This document shows positions 23,841 through 35,715 of a DNA stretch of 64,000 nt, one piece after another. Position 1 is the stretch's first letter. Each line of letters starts with the position of its first letter. The notes under the pieces were generated by a model. The model worked only from the letters and a program-made list of their open reading frames with translations. It did not search any database and was not told the DNA's origin. This DNA comes from Campylorhamphus procurvoides. Lineage: Eukaryota; Chordata; Aves; Passeriformes; Dendrocolaptidae. The stretch covers positions 3,208,342 to 3,272,341 of the forward strand of contig WBMV01006289.1 of NCBI GenBank assembly GCA_013396655.1, read 5' to 3'. The position numbers and the translations under genes were made by a program.

Positions 23841-26800
23841 GTGCGGCCGCGCCCCAAGCCGGGTCTCCGCCCGGTTTGCGGACCTGCGAGTGGCGGCGGA
23901 GGGTGCGGGACCCGGGGGTGCGGGACGGTCGCTGCCCGTCCCCAGCGGAGCCCCCGCGCCTGCGGGCGGTGATCGCCGGTCGGACCCGGCGCATCCTGGA
24001 CCGTGGGACGGGGCTCAGCCGCAGCTCCGGGCTGGCGGCTCCCGACGCCTCCACGGGGCTCGTAGCCTGCAGCGGGAGGTGGTCCGGGCGGGAGGCCCCC
24101 CGGGCCGGTCACATCGAGGGGGCCGTGCTGAGGAGGTCCCGCAGCAGTCCCAGAGTCAGCACTTTTAACATTTCTGTGTGCGTTGCCTATTTAGTGTGAG
24201 CGGGTTACAAATTAAATTGACCTCTTGATTCTAGCCTTCCTGTCTGTACCCGGGTCTGTGATGGGGAGGGAGGGCGAAGGGCCAGCGTGGCCGGGGAGCG
24301 GAGCCCGGCCAGGGCAGGGCAGGGGCTGGGGCTTAGGATGGGAGAAGCCCTGGTAGCGCCTGCCAGCAGCATTTCCCAGCCTTTTGTGACCTATGGGCTT
24401 GAACGGGGAAGCGTGATTAGTAATGAGAAATCCTGGTCTGGATAGCTGGCCTTTTATTTTTTGCTTTTTAAGTCGGTAGTTTGGATTTATTATTTAATAA
24501 CTAAGCGTAATTCCAAATTCAGCACCATTTAAATGCCCGTTTTTAGTTTGGACTGGTGTTTTCTTGCTGTGCCTCAAAGTTGGTTTCAGATATCGAGATA
24601 AGATTATATTAATAATTCAAGAAGAGACTATATATACATGGCTTCCTGTCGCTGCTTCGCTCACACCTATGCCTCGGCAGAGACGGTGGCAGCCAAGCAG
24701 ATGCTGTCTGGGAGGAAACTAACTTCTGAGCCTTTCATGTGTTTTAAAACATTGAGAAACAGATACACTGTAACATTTCAGTGTTATGGTTCTGTTTTAG
24801 GTTCGTAGAAATGCAAATTGCCGTTCACGTTTAGGATCCTGGCAAAAAGTACCTAGTGAATTACACTGTTTTGTTTATCTTTGTCAATATTTACTTACAA
24901 AAGAAGTTACTTTATTTATTTTTAATTCTTCCTTATAGTAGCTATGTCTTACTACCGAGGGGACGTTTTCTGTGAGCCCACAGTGCAAAAAGGGAAAACG
25001 TATTTCAGATAGAGTAAAAACTCCCAGATCCTTGCACTAGATGTAAATACTGTAAAGGTTGTCCCCGCGTACTTGAGAGCTCAAGAGCCTGCTTGAATGG
25101 CACATGTAGAGGCAATACTTTATCTGAGTGATGGAGCGGTGCAGGGAGTGGGCTCCTCCGAATGGAAGAAATCCCGGGAAGTTTTCTCTCTGCACAGTTC
25201 AAGCCTGTGAGAGTTTCAGGACTTGCTAAACTTGGTTTATGGTTTTGTTGTAGTTAGCCTCAGTGCTTCCGAACTGACCCTTTTTTAGTTTAGCTTGCAG
25301 AGCTACAAGTAGTTCACGTGCAAACTGTTGGAAATGGTCTCTTGCCCTGCTTAGAGTGGGTAAAAAGTGTGGAAACAGATTGTTTTTCACTTTTTAATGA
25401 AGTATATGGTTGTCCTCATGGTATTACACAGTATTTTTGAGGTGGATAACTCATTGAATCAACTTCAGTTAGAGATTAGTGTTGCTTGTCTGGGCCACTA
25501 TTACTTAATTTTATTTTTTACGAATTAAAACCATGTTGATCTCCTTCTGTCTACTAAAAATAAGTACCAAAATGCTTTGCTGTCTTCCTTCTTAGAGCAG
25601 GTTTGGGAATCAAGATTAATATTTATTTCTCTAAGTGTGTTTGAACTATGGATTATAATTGTAGATCTTGGATTATTTAAAGTGCATATTTTGAACTTGA
25701 GCTTTATACATGTACAGTGTGGCTGCTGGAATTGTTTCACAGCTATGACAGCAGCCTCCTTGTCTGTGTGTCTGCTGTGTGCCTGAGGAGCCTGTGCTCC
25801 ATGGTGCTGTAAACTGCTGTCTCCAGTGGTGCATTTCTCTCTTACACTGATTTCACCCTTTAAACAGGGGGAACTGTTGCTGAATCAAAACCTGTAGTGG
25901 ATAACTATGCAGCATTAAATTCACTGGGAATGTTACCTTTGTGTTCTGTGAGTTACAAAATTTCTGAGGTTTTGTAATTTTAGTGAGGTTCTGTGGGGTT
26001 TATGAAAAGCCTCTTGGATGACACTCTGCTGCAAATACTAGTGAAAATTTCAGTAATTGTTATTAAAAAATGTAAGCTTAAATTCTCCAAGTTACTTGCA
26101 ATTTGTGGCTGAGATTGTAAAGAGCTCTTAGCAGTAACTTATGCAGCAGTCTCAGTGGCTTGAAGATTATTCAATTGGTGAGGTCTGCTTAGAGTTGAGC
26201 CCTAAATTGTGAATTTTGTCCGAATACTACTTGTCAGTAAACTACTACTGCACCATAGTAAATCTGCATCATAGGATCTTGGGGTCTTATAGAAACACTA
26301 GCTAACTCACCTGTTTCTCATAGGAGAATGATTTATAGGCACTCGAAGCATGGAGTGCCAGAGCAGAGGAGTTGGCATTAGAGTAGAAATAATTTTTTTG
26401 ACCACTGACTTCACAGTCTGTCTAACCATGTTCCTGTGTCTGTACTATTCAGCTGAGCTGTTTGAACTCATGTGGCCTCGGACTCCCTGATCTGATGTTT
26501 TCTGCCAGTAAATCTCAGAATGGGTTAGGGGATTCTTACTGCACACTTCTTGATCAATAAAAACAGAGACTGAGAAGGGTGAATGAAGGCTTTGTGAATA
26601 GGTCCTGTTAAGGGCAGACTGATTTTGGCCTTCTTTCTTACTGCTGTTAGTATTCGTCAGGCCTTTCTCTATGGACCAAGTTTTCATGTCTTAGGGGTTG
26701 TTATAAATGCAGCAGCTCCAAAGAACAGGAAAGTGAGAGGTGCTGCCTCAGGCAGCCTTGAAGAGTGCATGTCAGTTCTCTTGACGTAAGAGTCAAGTCT

Positions 26801-29800
26801 CTTCCATTTCGTTACATATTTATTTTTTTCAGTATGAATATGGCAGATCACATGTCAGTGATGCTCATCAGCTTTGCTCAGTAGACCTTGGCAACCCCCT
26901 TATAAGCTACATGAAAAGTGTGGCATGATTGTGACTGATGCTGCAGCTTCAGATGCTGGTTTTTGGTGGAGCTTCGTTCATTCAAACAGAAGCACTGTTG
27001 CTTTGCAAGCACCATCTGCTTATGGCTCTTGGGGCAGGAATAGAAACTGAGGCTGATGATGCTCAGTGTTGCAACACAAACATGTGCTTGACCAAATGGC
27101 AGTGGGTATGTTCTCTTTTATGGGCTGGCTAGCATGGGGAGCCACATGCTTTTGTCCCTCCACCAGCCACACACCTTGTGTCACAGCTGTTCTCCTAGGT
27201 GGGCTGTTTTATATGTTTGAGATCTGTGGATTCTGCCCCCTTACCTTTTAGAAGATAACAATGTCTGTGCAAGAGAAATGTCTTAGTGGTTTTAGACTGT
27301 ACAACATGGTGTTTAGAAGCTGTTTGAATGCTGTCTGTTTCCATTTGCGCTACTGTAAGTTTATGAAAATATGTGTTTGGGTAGTGGAAATTGTCCTTTG
27401 AAGAACAGAAGCTGATTCAGTCAGTTATGCTTTCCAGAAAGTGAGCCGCAGATGTGAAAGTATAAACCTTGCATACATAAAGGGTGAGCAGTGTTGTTGC
27501 TTTGCCAGTGAACCTTTGTCCTCCGATTGCCAGCTCACTGCCCCCTGGCTCCTGTCTAAGAGGCTGCTGTGTCTTGGTGTGGGGTCGCCTGTGAAAATTT
27601 ACATATGGGCTTTGTATGTGGTTGGAAACTCAGGTTCAGGGACATACATGCCCAGGGTTTTGGGGTTTTTGTCCACTTTCAACTTGTACATGTGCCATTA
27701 GAAAAGGATGTTTAAGAGATGGATCAAATAATGTCTTTTGGCCTTTAACTCTAGGGGAGTCTGCCTGATTCAGACTTGAGAGTTGGTATTGTGAAACTGG
27801 TCTTGGTGCAGGCACCAAGCATTAAACCTTGTAGCTACTGGGAATGAAGTTAGAAGAGGGAATGTACAAAATGACTAGGGGGGATCTGACTGGTGTTCAA
27901 GTGTGTTGCAGGGTTTCCCCTGAATTGGAGCATCAGTCCCTGATGATAGAGGGAGGATGGAGAACTGCAGCTCAGCATCTGTGTTTGCCAGAACGGTTCA
28001 CTGTAGCCATTCACTTTCCTCAGCTGCTTCTTCTGGGCTAATGTACGCTGGTGAAAATAACAAACATAGAACTGATCCATAACAAAGACTACCAATCCTA
28101 ATGTTTAATCATAATTATACAGGAATTTAAGAAATTTATCACCAGAAATAGCAAACCTAAACCAATGGGTTGTGATGGATTTGCAGAAGATGTCATCTGT
28201 TTAATGCTTTTTTTTAATACTTTGCAAACTAGTTTTGAAATGGTTTTTGCAAGGCATTTAGCTAACTTGTGAGAGATTGCTAAACAGGAAAGCAGCACTT
28301 AATGTAATACTAGCATGGGAATTTAAAGGGGATGTTGAAATAGATTAAATATTAAAAATAACTATTTCCTATTATTCTAATAAAAATATCCCTCATGTAG
28401 TATTAAAAGTTCAAATGTTTTCTAATTTTAGGGCATTACTTTTTCTGGTGTGACCATGTAGTCCAAAGGAAGTTGATTATCTTTGTAATCCATGTAATAT
28501 TTTGGTGTGACAGCAGAGCTTTTGAGCACGAGTTTTTCCTTGGTTACAGTGGTTTCAGGTGGTCTCAGGATGTGGGTGTGCCAAGCAAGACATACCTTTC
28601 TGTTTCCTCTGATCCTGTCTTTGGCTTGGAGCTTCTGCATCCCCCACAAATGTTATCCCTGATCTCCTGCCCCTAACTCTGTGAGCGTGCATCCTGCCTC
28701 TGTAAGTTTCCCACAGGTGGCTTTGCTCCCCTGTACATACCATTCTGCATTGATTCCATCCCCCTTCCCAGCATGTCAAATGCCAGGGTATCAAACCTTA
28801 TGTGCCATGTGTCTCTGCGAAGGAGGAAAGAGGAATAGTCTCTTGACCCTGTGTGTTACCTAAAGGAGAAAGATTGGGGTGTGTATGGGTGTGCTGACCT
28901 CTCTGCATGAGGATGTGGTTTAGGATCTTAGGAGGGATCAGGTGAGCCAAATAAGAAAATAAAAGGGATTCAGAGTGGTGCTTGTGACCCTCCCCACGAG
29001 TCACAGAATCTGTTTGCCTTGGGCAGAGAGATCTTTGAGAGAACTGGTGTGCAAAATAGCATACCAGTTATGGGGTTTTTGTTAGGTTAGGTGCTAGGAT
29101 GTACCAAAAAGATAGATTCAGATTATTACAGTTTTTCTGAAACTGCAAAACTTCTTGGGCTTGAACAAGTGTTTAGAACCTGGTTCAATTTTTGTCAATG
29201 TGTAGAAACGAGATATTTCACTGCCCCCACACCCCTATCTTCTTAACTTATTTGAAACTAGCTCTGTATATTCATATACATTTAAAAGAATTCGGTTTTA
29301 TTAAAAATTTGGTAACTTTTGAAATTTTTTCAATCTCTTTGCTTACTTGCTGGTACTTTGGTCCACTAAATATCTTTACCACACTTTATTGCCATGATTC
29401 ATTTAAATGAAAACTATATTAGCCATAAGATATATTATTCATAAAAGGTATATTTATCCATATCTGTTATGTGTACATATACATACCTTGTATGTGTTAG
29501 ACTTGGTAAAATATTTTGAATAAATATTTGTTCAAAGCAAAACCTTAATATGACCTCTCTTTTGTTCTAAGAAAAGCAACTGATGAAAAAGTAGTGACCT
29601 AGTTTTTCTAAATAATTCTTCTTACCTTATGAAGGTGAAGAAAAATAGTACTTGAAAACTGATGTAATGATTTTTAACTGATCCCCATTGATTCTTTCTG
29701 GTTGGAAGGGGAAGGAAAAGCTGCAGTTGTACTGGTAAAGCTTATTTTATGTATTATGTTTATCATACAGTTATTCAATACAGCACATGCACGTTGCCAA

Positions 29801-32800
29801 GAATTGTCTCAAATGTCTCATTCTGCACAAAATTTTACTGTGCTGGCAGCTGTCTAAAGCATTAGTAGGAAAATACTTATACTGGTTTCTTACTGAGGCT
29901 ATAGTGTATGCCAGTAACGGATAATTTAAATTGGTGTCTGTGTATGGCATGCTACTGTGTCATGTGGAAGAAGCCAGATTATTTTCTGAGCCTTGTCTGA
30001 CAAAGGTGGGAGACTTGTGATACCGGCAGGTAGGACTACTTATCAAAAGAAATGAATAAATCAAAGGGGTTCAAGGAAGGAGAGAAGAAGATACAAGAAG
30101 TAGGAGTAAATAATTAAAAGAAACAAATGTTAACTAGAGAGAATGGTCAGAAAAAGTTGGGAAGCTGGATTGAAGAGGGTATCAGCAAGCAAGATGTTTG
30201 AGGATTTTGTGATTAATCCTAAGATAAGTACAGAAAACCAATCTTGCGAATACTGTGTTATCCTTTAATGATAACAGATGTTGGCATTATCGTTGCTGGA
30301 GCGCCAGTCACTGTTATAACATCCTGCCTTGGGCCTGTGGGTGTGGGAGGTTATTTGCCAGGTTGCAAATATCAGGGTGGGTTAGCATAGTGCATTGGTA
30401 CAGTTTGTGCACCAGTGAGATAGAGGATCTTGGATTTCTCACATGCATCCCTTTCTGCTCTCCTTTGAAGGTCAAAAGAATTGATTAAATCATAGTTGTG
30501 AAGAAGAAAATACAGAGGGTAAGGAGAGAAAGGGCTGCAGGGTGAGAGAGAGGCAAGGCAGCTGCCAGGGGTGAGGGGAGTGATCCTTCAGGGAGCACAG
30601 TGGTGTATTCATCCTGGCCATGCCAACAGAGACTTGGCACCTTCTGGCCCTGGCATAGCTGAGCCTGGCCTTCACTGGTATGAGTGTTGGGAAGGAGGGT
30701 AACTGGGGGCAGCAGCTAGCAGGCTGGTGAGAGGCATGGGCAGGAAGGACTTTCAGAGCACAGTTTGAAATTGGAAAAAATACAGGCAGGCAGGGAAGGA
30801 GGACCTTCTGCTGAAGTGATGTTGGCTTCCTGACCAGCAGCTTACCCAGACAGGAATAGGACAAGTGGCTGTGGCTGCAAAGGAAACCCGCTGGAGTGTG
30901 TTCTCCTCTGTGTGTCATCCACGTGTAATGCCTGTTGCAGGCAGGGAAGTCCTGGCTGCTGCCCTGCATTGTGTGGATATCTGAGTACAGAGGAATATGT
31001 ATTGTTTTATTACATCACTGACAGTTTTATAATCTTTGAGTTTTGCTTGATATAGAGGTGTCAGTTTTTGAACTCATTCCTCCAATACCAAAATTGTAAC
31101 TCTTTAAAAACCAAATGGAGCAAAAACTCCCTTCAAAAACCTTTGGTTTTTTTTTTTTGGTTCTCTTTTCTGCTGCTCTGAAACAGCGCCGCAGTACTTT
31201 CGTGTCATTCCATAGTAGTTCATAGCAATGTTTTGTACTACTTTATGCTGTATTATTTCAGTATTTCAAAAATTCTGTTCCACAGAGAAATATGAATTAT
31301 GTGTATGTTGTCAAATTGGCTGTTAATTTTTTCCCCTGCACTTTCCAGTGTACTCAGCATTATCTGGAGCTACCTTTTCTTTCCTCTTATTTTGCTTTGA
31401 CAAGCCATGTTTAAGACTGGAGGCATTGTGAAATGCCAGCTGTTTGCTAAGACTTATGATGTGTAAAAAGCAATCTGAACTGACATCTTTATAGTAAAGT
31501 TTTGCGTTTTTATGTGTAGGAAAAAGATGTTCCCTCAAAGCTCAGTGGATGCAATCGGCTTCAGTTCATCACACTGTCAAGTGAGAACATATCTTTTGGA
31601 AAAATACCAGTCAATGACCCTTTCTTTCATCCTGTATTAAATGACAATAGAGAATGTCTTGGTAACATGAAACACTGAAGGACTCTTAGTAGGATATTTG
31701 TTTCTTTTTGTATTCAGAACATGAAACATTAGTCTCAAATTGCATAATACAGTGGTATTGTAGCACTTTGTATAAAAGCTGCTAACGTACTATTTAAAAT
31801 GTTCTTGCAGATCCTACATGTATGGTTCAGCTGTCTTGTATTACAATCGAAAGTATTTCGTTTTATAATTGGTTGGTAGGTATTCAGTAATGTGTCAGTA
31901 CCTTTATTTTCACGAATTCTACCCCTCTAAAAATGACTTGAAACTTAAAATTATACAGAGAAATATAGTGTGATTGCTTTGCAGAAGCAAATAATGTATA
32001 TATATGACATTGTTGCTATAATAAAATATTTTCTGAAAAAAAGTCCACTCAACATAACAAAGCATTTTTAAAGCATATTTTTAACTGGTAATGCTTAACA
32101 GGAGTTGTATTTCCAAAATCTATAGATGTGCCCTTTAATCCTTGCCACCATCAATTTTACCTATTTCTTTCCGAGTTATATAGGGGCATGTGCTGTATAA
32201 TCTGTAGTTAGGATACATTTTATCCTTGTGTTTTCCTTGACTCGCAGTATTTCTATATGGAAGGAAGCCTTAGAATCAACTAAAACAGTGGTGATGACAT
32301 AGTCCTACCATGTGAATGGTAACTTGAGGTGAACACTCATTAATTCTACTTATCTCTGTAGAATTTAGATCAAGCTTTGAATTTCTTTTTCCTATAAATA
32401 AGTAGAATGTAGGAAACACTAGAGAGAATGTTCAAACTTGCAATTGCCTGCAGCATCTTTTACTCTCAAAAAAGAGTGAGATTCCCTGAAGTGCTCTTGC
32501 AGGCTGCTGCCTTAGGGCTTATGGTCAGTTGGTTTCTGGTTGGTTGAAAAGGGATTTCTGCCAAGGTTTTTGAACTTATATTGAGGTAGGTATTTTGAAA
32601 AGCTCTTGATGCTACTTTGCGGCTTAAGTTTTGCATTTCACAGCAGTGCCAGTTTTGTTAAATTTCACGCAGTTGTGTGAGGAAATAATTGTTTCACTTT
32701 CTCTTAGTGTTTGACCCTCCATGGGTGTGCACAAAGTGATGCAAGATTTTGGGTTGTATCACGTACTTCTCTGAACTGGCAAGTGCTTATTTTTAAATAT

Positions 32801-34815
32801 TGTTGAAAATTCCTGCTGAGCTTTGATTTCCTGCCCTCCTTTTCTCCTACTCTTTCTTTGTGGATCTTGCCTATGTTTTTTGAATGCTTGATATGAAATA
32901 ATAGTTTTTGGGCCATACCCTGAGGACTTCTTTGGGATGTGTTTATGTCCTTTTAGGATTCTTTGGTTCTAGGCAATTCTTAGAGCATTTTAAAAAGTGC
33001 AGCATATGTTAAAACCTTAAGTGGTCTTTAACAGGTGTGTAATATCCTGAGATTTTATGCGAGTCCTAAACAGGGTTAGCTTGAGCCATTTTGTTTTGAG
33101 TTCTGCCTGTCCTGTTCTTTTTATACATCACAAAGAAGTGCTTTGCCTTGATGTTAATCATTACAAGTAGTCATGAGAAAGTTATTCAGGTTCTGCATTT
33201 GTTCCGTTTGCATTTGTGGCTGACGGCACTGAATATGGTGATGCATCTTCTCTGTGGATTGTGCTGAGGCCACTGGTTTCACTGTAAGTGTGCTGAACAG
33301 ATGGCAGTCTTTGTAAAAGCTGAGCTTCAACTCCACATTTGTTGTTCTCAGTGATGCCTTCAAGCAATGTTGTTGGTTTGGAGGACTGAGCCTCAGGAAG
33401 TGCTGGTAGCTACTGTCATTGTGTTGTTGCAGGTTTTCTAAAGCTTTAAGGAAGTGATGCCTGTAATCCTGTTGAAGTGTCTCTATAGTTGTATCAGAGT
33501 CCTATAGTTTTCCCTTTCTGCTGAAAACCCCCGGTAAATTGATTAGCTGAGATGAAAGGCTTTGCTGACAGGGATGTATGTGATTTGCATGTGAATGCAG
33601 ACCTAGTGATGGGAGAGGGTGTGGATGTGGGAATGGATGAGCCATGCTGGGTACAGAGTGGGCTGCTCCACATGAGAAGCTCCTGAGCAGCAGACTGGAG
33701 CATATTTCAAATTTGTGTGTCTTCTCAGCTATAATTGCTCAGATTCATAGATCCCTAGGGAATCTGATTAATTTAAACTATGTGCATTCTCTTTTCTGAG
33801 AATGTAGGTTTTTGTAGCTTGTAAGCCCCATAGCGCATCACTTTATTTCAAGAGCACAAGCTCTAGCAATATTAATGTAATGTGAATTATTCTCTGGTGT
33901 TAAAAATACCTGCTATGAAGTAAAAAAAAATATTTTTTCAAGAGATAAGTTATTTGCTATGACCAAGGGGAGAAACACAAGAAAACTAATTAAAAAATCC
34001 TGATACAAGAGGGGGAATGTATTTTTTAATGTTCTCTTAGTATACCTCACTAGGAATAGGCCTGAGGAGTAGATCCTTGCATGAGTAGTATTGCAGTGTG
34101 GTTGTGAAGTTCTCTCTGATCAGAAGTGAAGAAAGGTTGCTTGGTATGTTCTTTTTTTTTTGGGCAGACTTGTTTTGGTGGGGTTTCTCTGTGTAGGTCT
34201 TCTGGGTAGTTGTCATATTATTTAAGGACTTGGTCTTTCTAGCTCAGAGCGCGTGCCCTGGAAGGGCAGGCATGGGGAATAGCTTGCTTATTCTTAAAAC
34301 GGCTTTTCCAAATTTATGGCAGGACCACAAATATATTTTGTTAAACTGTTGAGGTTTGGAAATAATTCCTAAGTGATCTCTCTTTTGATTCCAGTGAGGA
34401 ACAGTAATTTCATCTAATGTGTCCAATCTAAAATTTGTGGTTAAGCAGTCCAACAGGAAAACTGTTGGAGTCAGGTAACAGAAAACCCACAATGAAAAGA
34501 AGGAAGAAGAAAGAGGAACAAGAAAGGTCAAAATTCCAGTGAAAGAGAAGAGAAAGACCGTTAAAGTAACCCGTGGACTGACGAGTTTTTAGAAGTTATT
34601 GTCGTTTACATAGCATAGCCTTTTGTTGTATTGGAATAACTTCATATATAATATAAGGGAAATACCACGGTATTAGATAAGTCATAATTACCTTTGTATG
34701 TTCCAGTGTGTTGATTGGTTCATGTACCCCAGTTCTTCCCTGGTTACACCCCTGCTATTGGCCATTCCCTATCCCTTTTTTCCTATTGGCCAGCCTGTGG
34801 TGCAGTGTACCTGTG

Positions 34816-34866
34816 CCATATATGGCTGGCCTCTCCTTTGCCCCTCCCACTCCTTGCCTTATATGG
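34816..34866 (+). promoter_or_regulatory. Two consensus CArG boxes (SRF sites) in the LTR U3
   Basis: CCATATATGG at 34816-34825 and CCTTATATGG at 34857-34866 both fit CC(A/T)6GG exactly, with starts 41 bases apart. SRF sites are known in avian retroviral LTRs. Here they lie 94-144 bases before the LTR TATA box. Confidence 0.65.
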
Positions 34867-34959
34867 TGAAGCCCATCCCATTTTTCCATTATATGTCGCA
34901 GACCTATGAAGCCCCTCCCTTAACCACGCCCACTTTCTAGAACCTTCCCTAACGGACCC

Positions 34960-34967
34960 TATAAAAG
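34960..34967 (+). promoter_or_regulatory. LTR TATA box
   Basis: TATAAAAG follows the CCAAT/CArG region and precedes AATAAA by 15 bases. It predicts a + strand transcription start near 34990, in the same direction as VAV3. Confidence 0.65.
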
Positions 34968-34982
34968 CCCACGCTCCCTCAG

Positions 34983-34988
34983 AATAAA
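34983..34988 (+). terminator. LTR poly(A) signal AATAAA
   Basis: It sits at the U3/R junction just after the TATA box, as in LTRs with a very short R region. If active, it could prematurely end VAV3 transcripts. Confidence 0.55.
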
Positions 34989-35459
34989 CGGCCATTTTGC
35001 TCCAACCCTCACGCAGAGTGGTCCACTCCTTCTTACCTATCAGGTCTGCGTCAGAAAACTGGTCCTCAAAATGTTTTGCAGGAATGCCATTCCTGGGAGA
35101 TGTTCTTAAAACTATTTAGAAAAGAAACGTGTTGTAGTATTTAGCTTTTCCTGTTTAGTGCCGAATAGCATTAGAGTTTGACCTCAAAATCCAGTGTTTC
35201 AATAAAGTAGAGTTAAAGTTTAATGAACTTAAAATGCCTTTCATCTTGATTTGAAAGAGCAGCAGAATTTGAAGTGTTAGTATTTCTACAGGATATTTCA
35301 TTTTCCTGACAGGTTTGCTAGTGACAAGGTTTTTTCAGTTTTCCCTTGAAAATGTGTTTTCTCACATTTTTGTGCCTTGACTCAGGTGGGTTGGTCTTAT
35401 GTATCAGAAACTCTGAGTGCTCTGTGATTATTAAGAGGTATTGCTCTGACAGGTCTGGG

Positions 35460-35715
35460 CTTTTTTTTTTTGTCAGTATTTCTCCCCTCTTTTCTTTCCT
35501 TCTTCTCTATAATTCTCCTTCATTTTCACGCATCTCTGTTCTGCAGTTTGTGTTCTGATCATGCTCTCTCCTTTCAAATTGGACTGTATTACTTTCACCT
35601 TCTATGTTTGCCTTCCCCCTTCCACTCATATTTTCTTCTCCTGTCAGTGCATCTGTTTCCTCTTTCACTTCTTTCCTGATGCTCTTTCTTCCTTTCGACT
35701 GTTTTTCCAGCCCTG
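35460..35715 (+). repeat. Pyrimidine-rich stretch
   Basis: About 250 bases are dominated by C and T on the + strand (TTTCTTTCCTTCTTCTC-like runs), with no coding signal. The open frames on both strands reflect this low complexity. It may be a decayed polypyrimidine microsatellite. Confidence 0.6.

Larger units (their letters stand above)
23340..24370 (+). promoter_or_regulatory. VAV3: CpG-island promoter of VAV3
   Basis: GC and CpG content rise sharply here, spanning the 5' UTR, first coding exon and start of intron 1. There is no TATA box. Sp1-type GC boxes are seen at 23519-23529, 23541-23548 and 23549-23557, 80-120 bases before the start codon. This is the usual TATA-less CpG-island architecture, in which transcription starts are dispersed and antisense transcripts are possible. 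The exact start site cannot be fixed from sequence. Confidence 0.85.
34707..35089 (+). mobile_element. Solo LTR of an endogenous retrovirus, avian class II-like, sense to VAV3
   Basis: This compact block, about 350-380 bases, has U3-R-U5 architecture. It contains three inverted CCAAT boxes (ATTGG at 34714, 34757 and 34785), with CTATTGGCCA repeated at 34755 and 34784. It also has two CArG boxes, TATAAAAG at 34960-34967 and AATAAA at 34983-34988. The short spacing from TATA to poly(A) signal implies a very short R, as in avian alpharetrovirus/ERVK-type LTRs. No gag, pol or env frames flank it, so it is a solo LTR left by recombination. Boundaries are uncertain. TG at 34707 and CA at 35089 are flanked by TTCCAG and TTCCTG, an imperfect six-base target duplication; a CA end at 35053 is the alternative. 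Confidence 0.72.

Noticed and set aside
23330..24199. 289-codon + strand frame and overlapping 180- and 237-codon - strand frames at VAV3 exon 1
   Set aside because: GC-rich CpG-island DNA has few stops. These frames are shadows of exon 1 in other frames, with Gly/Ala/Pro/Arg-rich low complexity.
30490..30969. 159-codon - strand frame
   Set aside because: Composition (Ser/Leu/Pro/Cys/His) is typical of a chance frame antisense to purine-rich DNA; no motif recognised.
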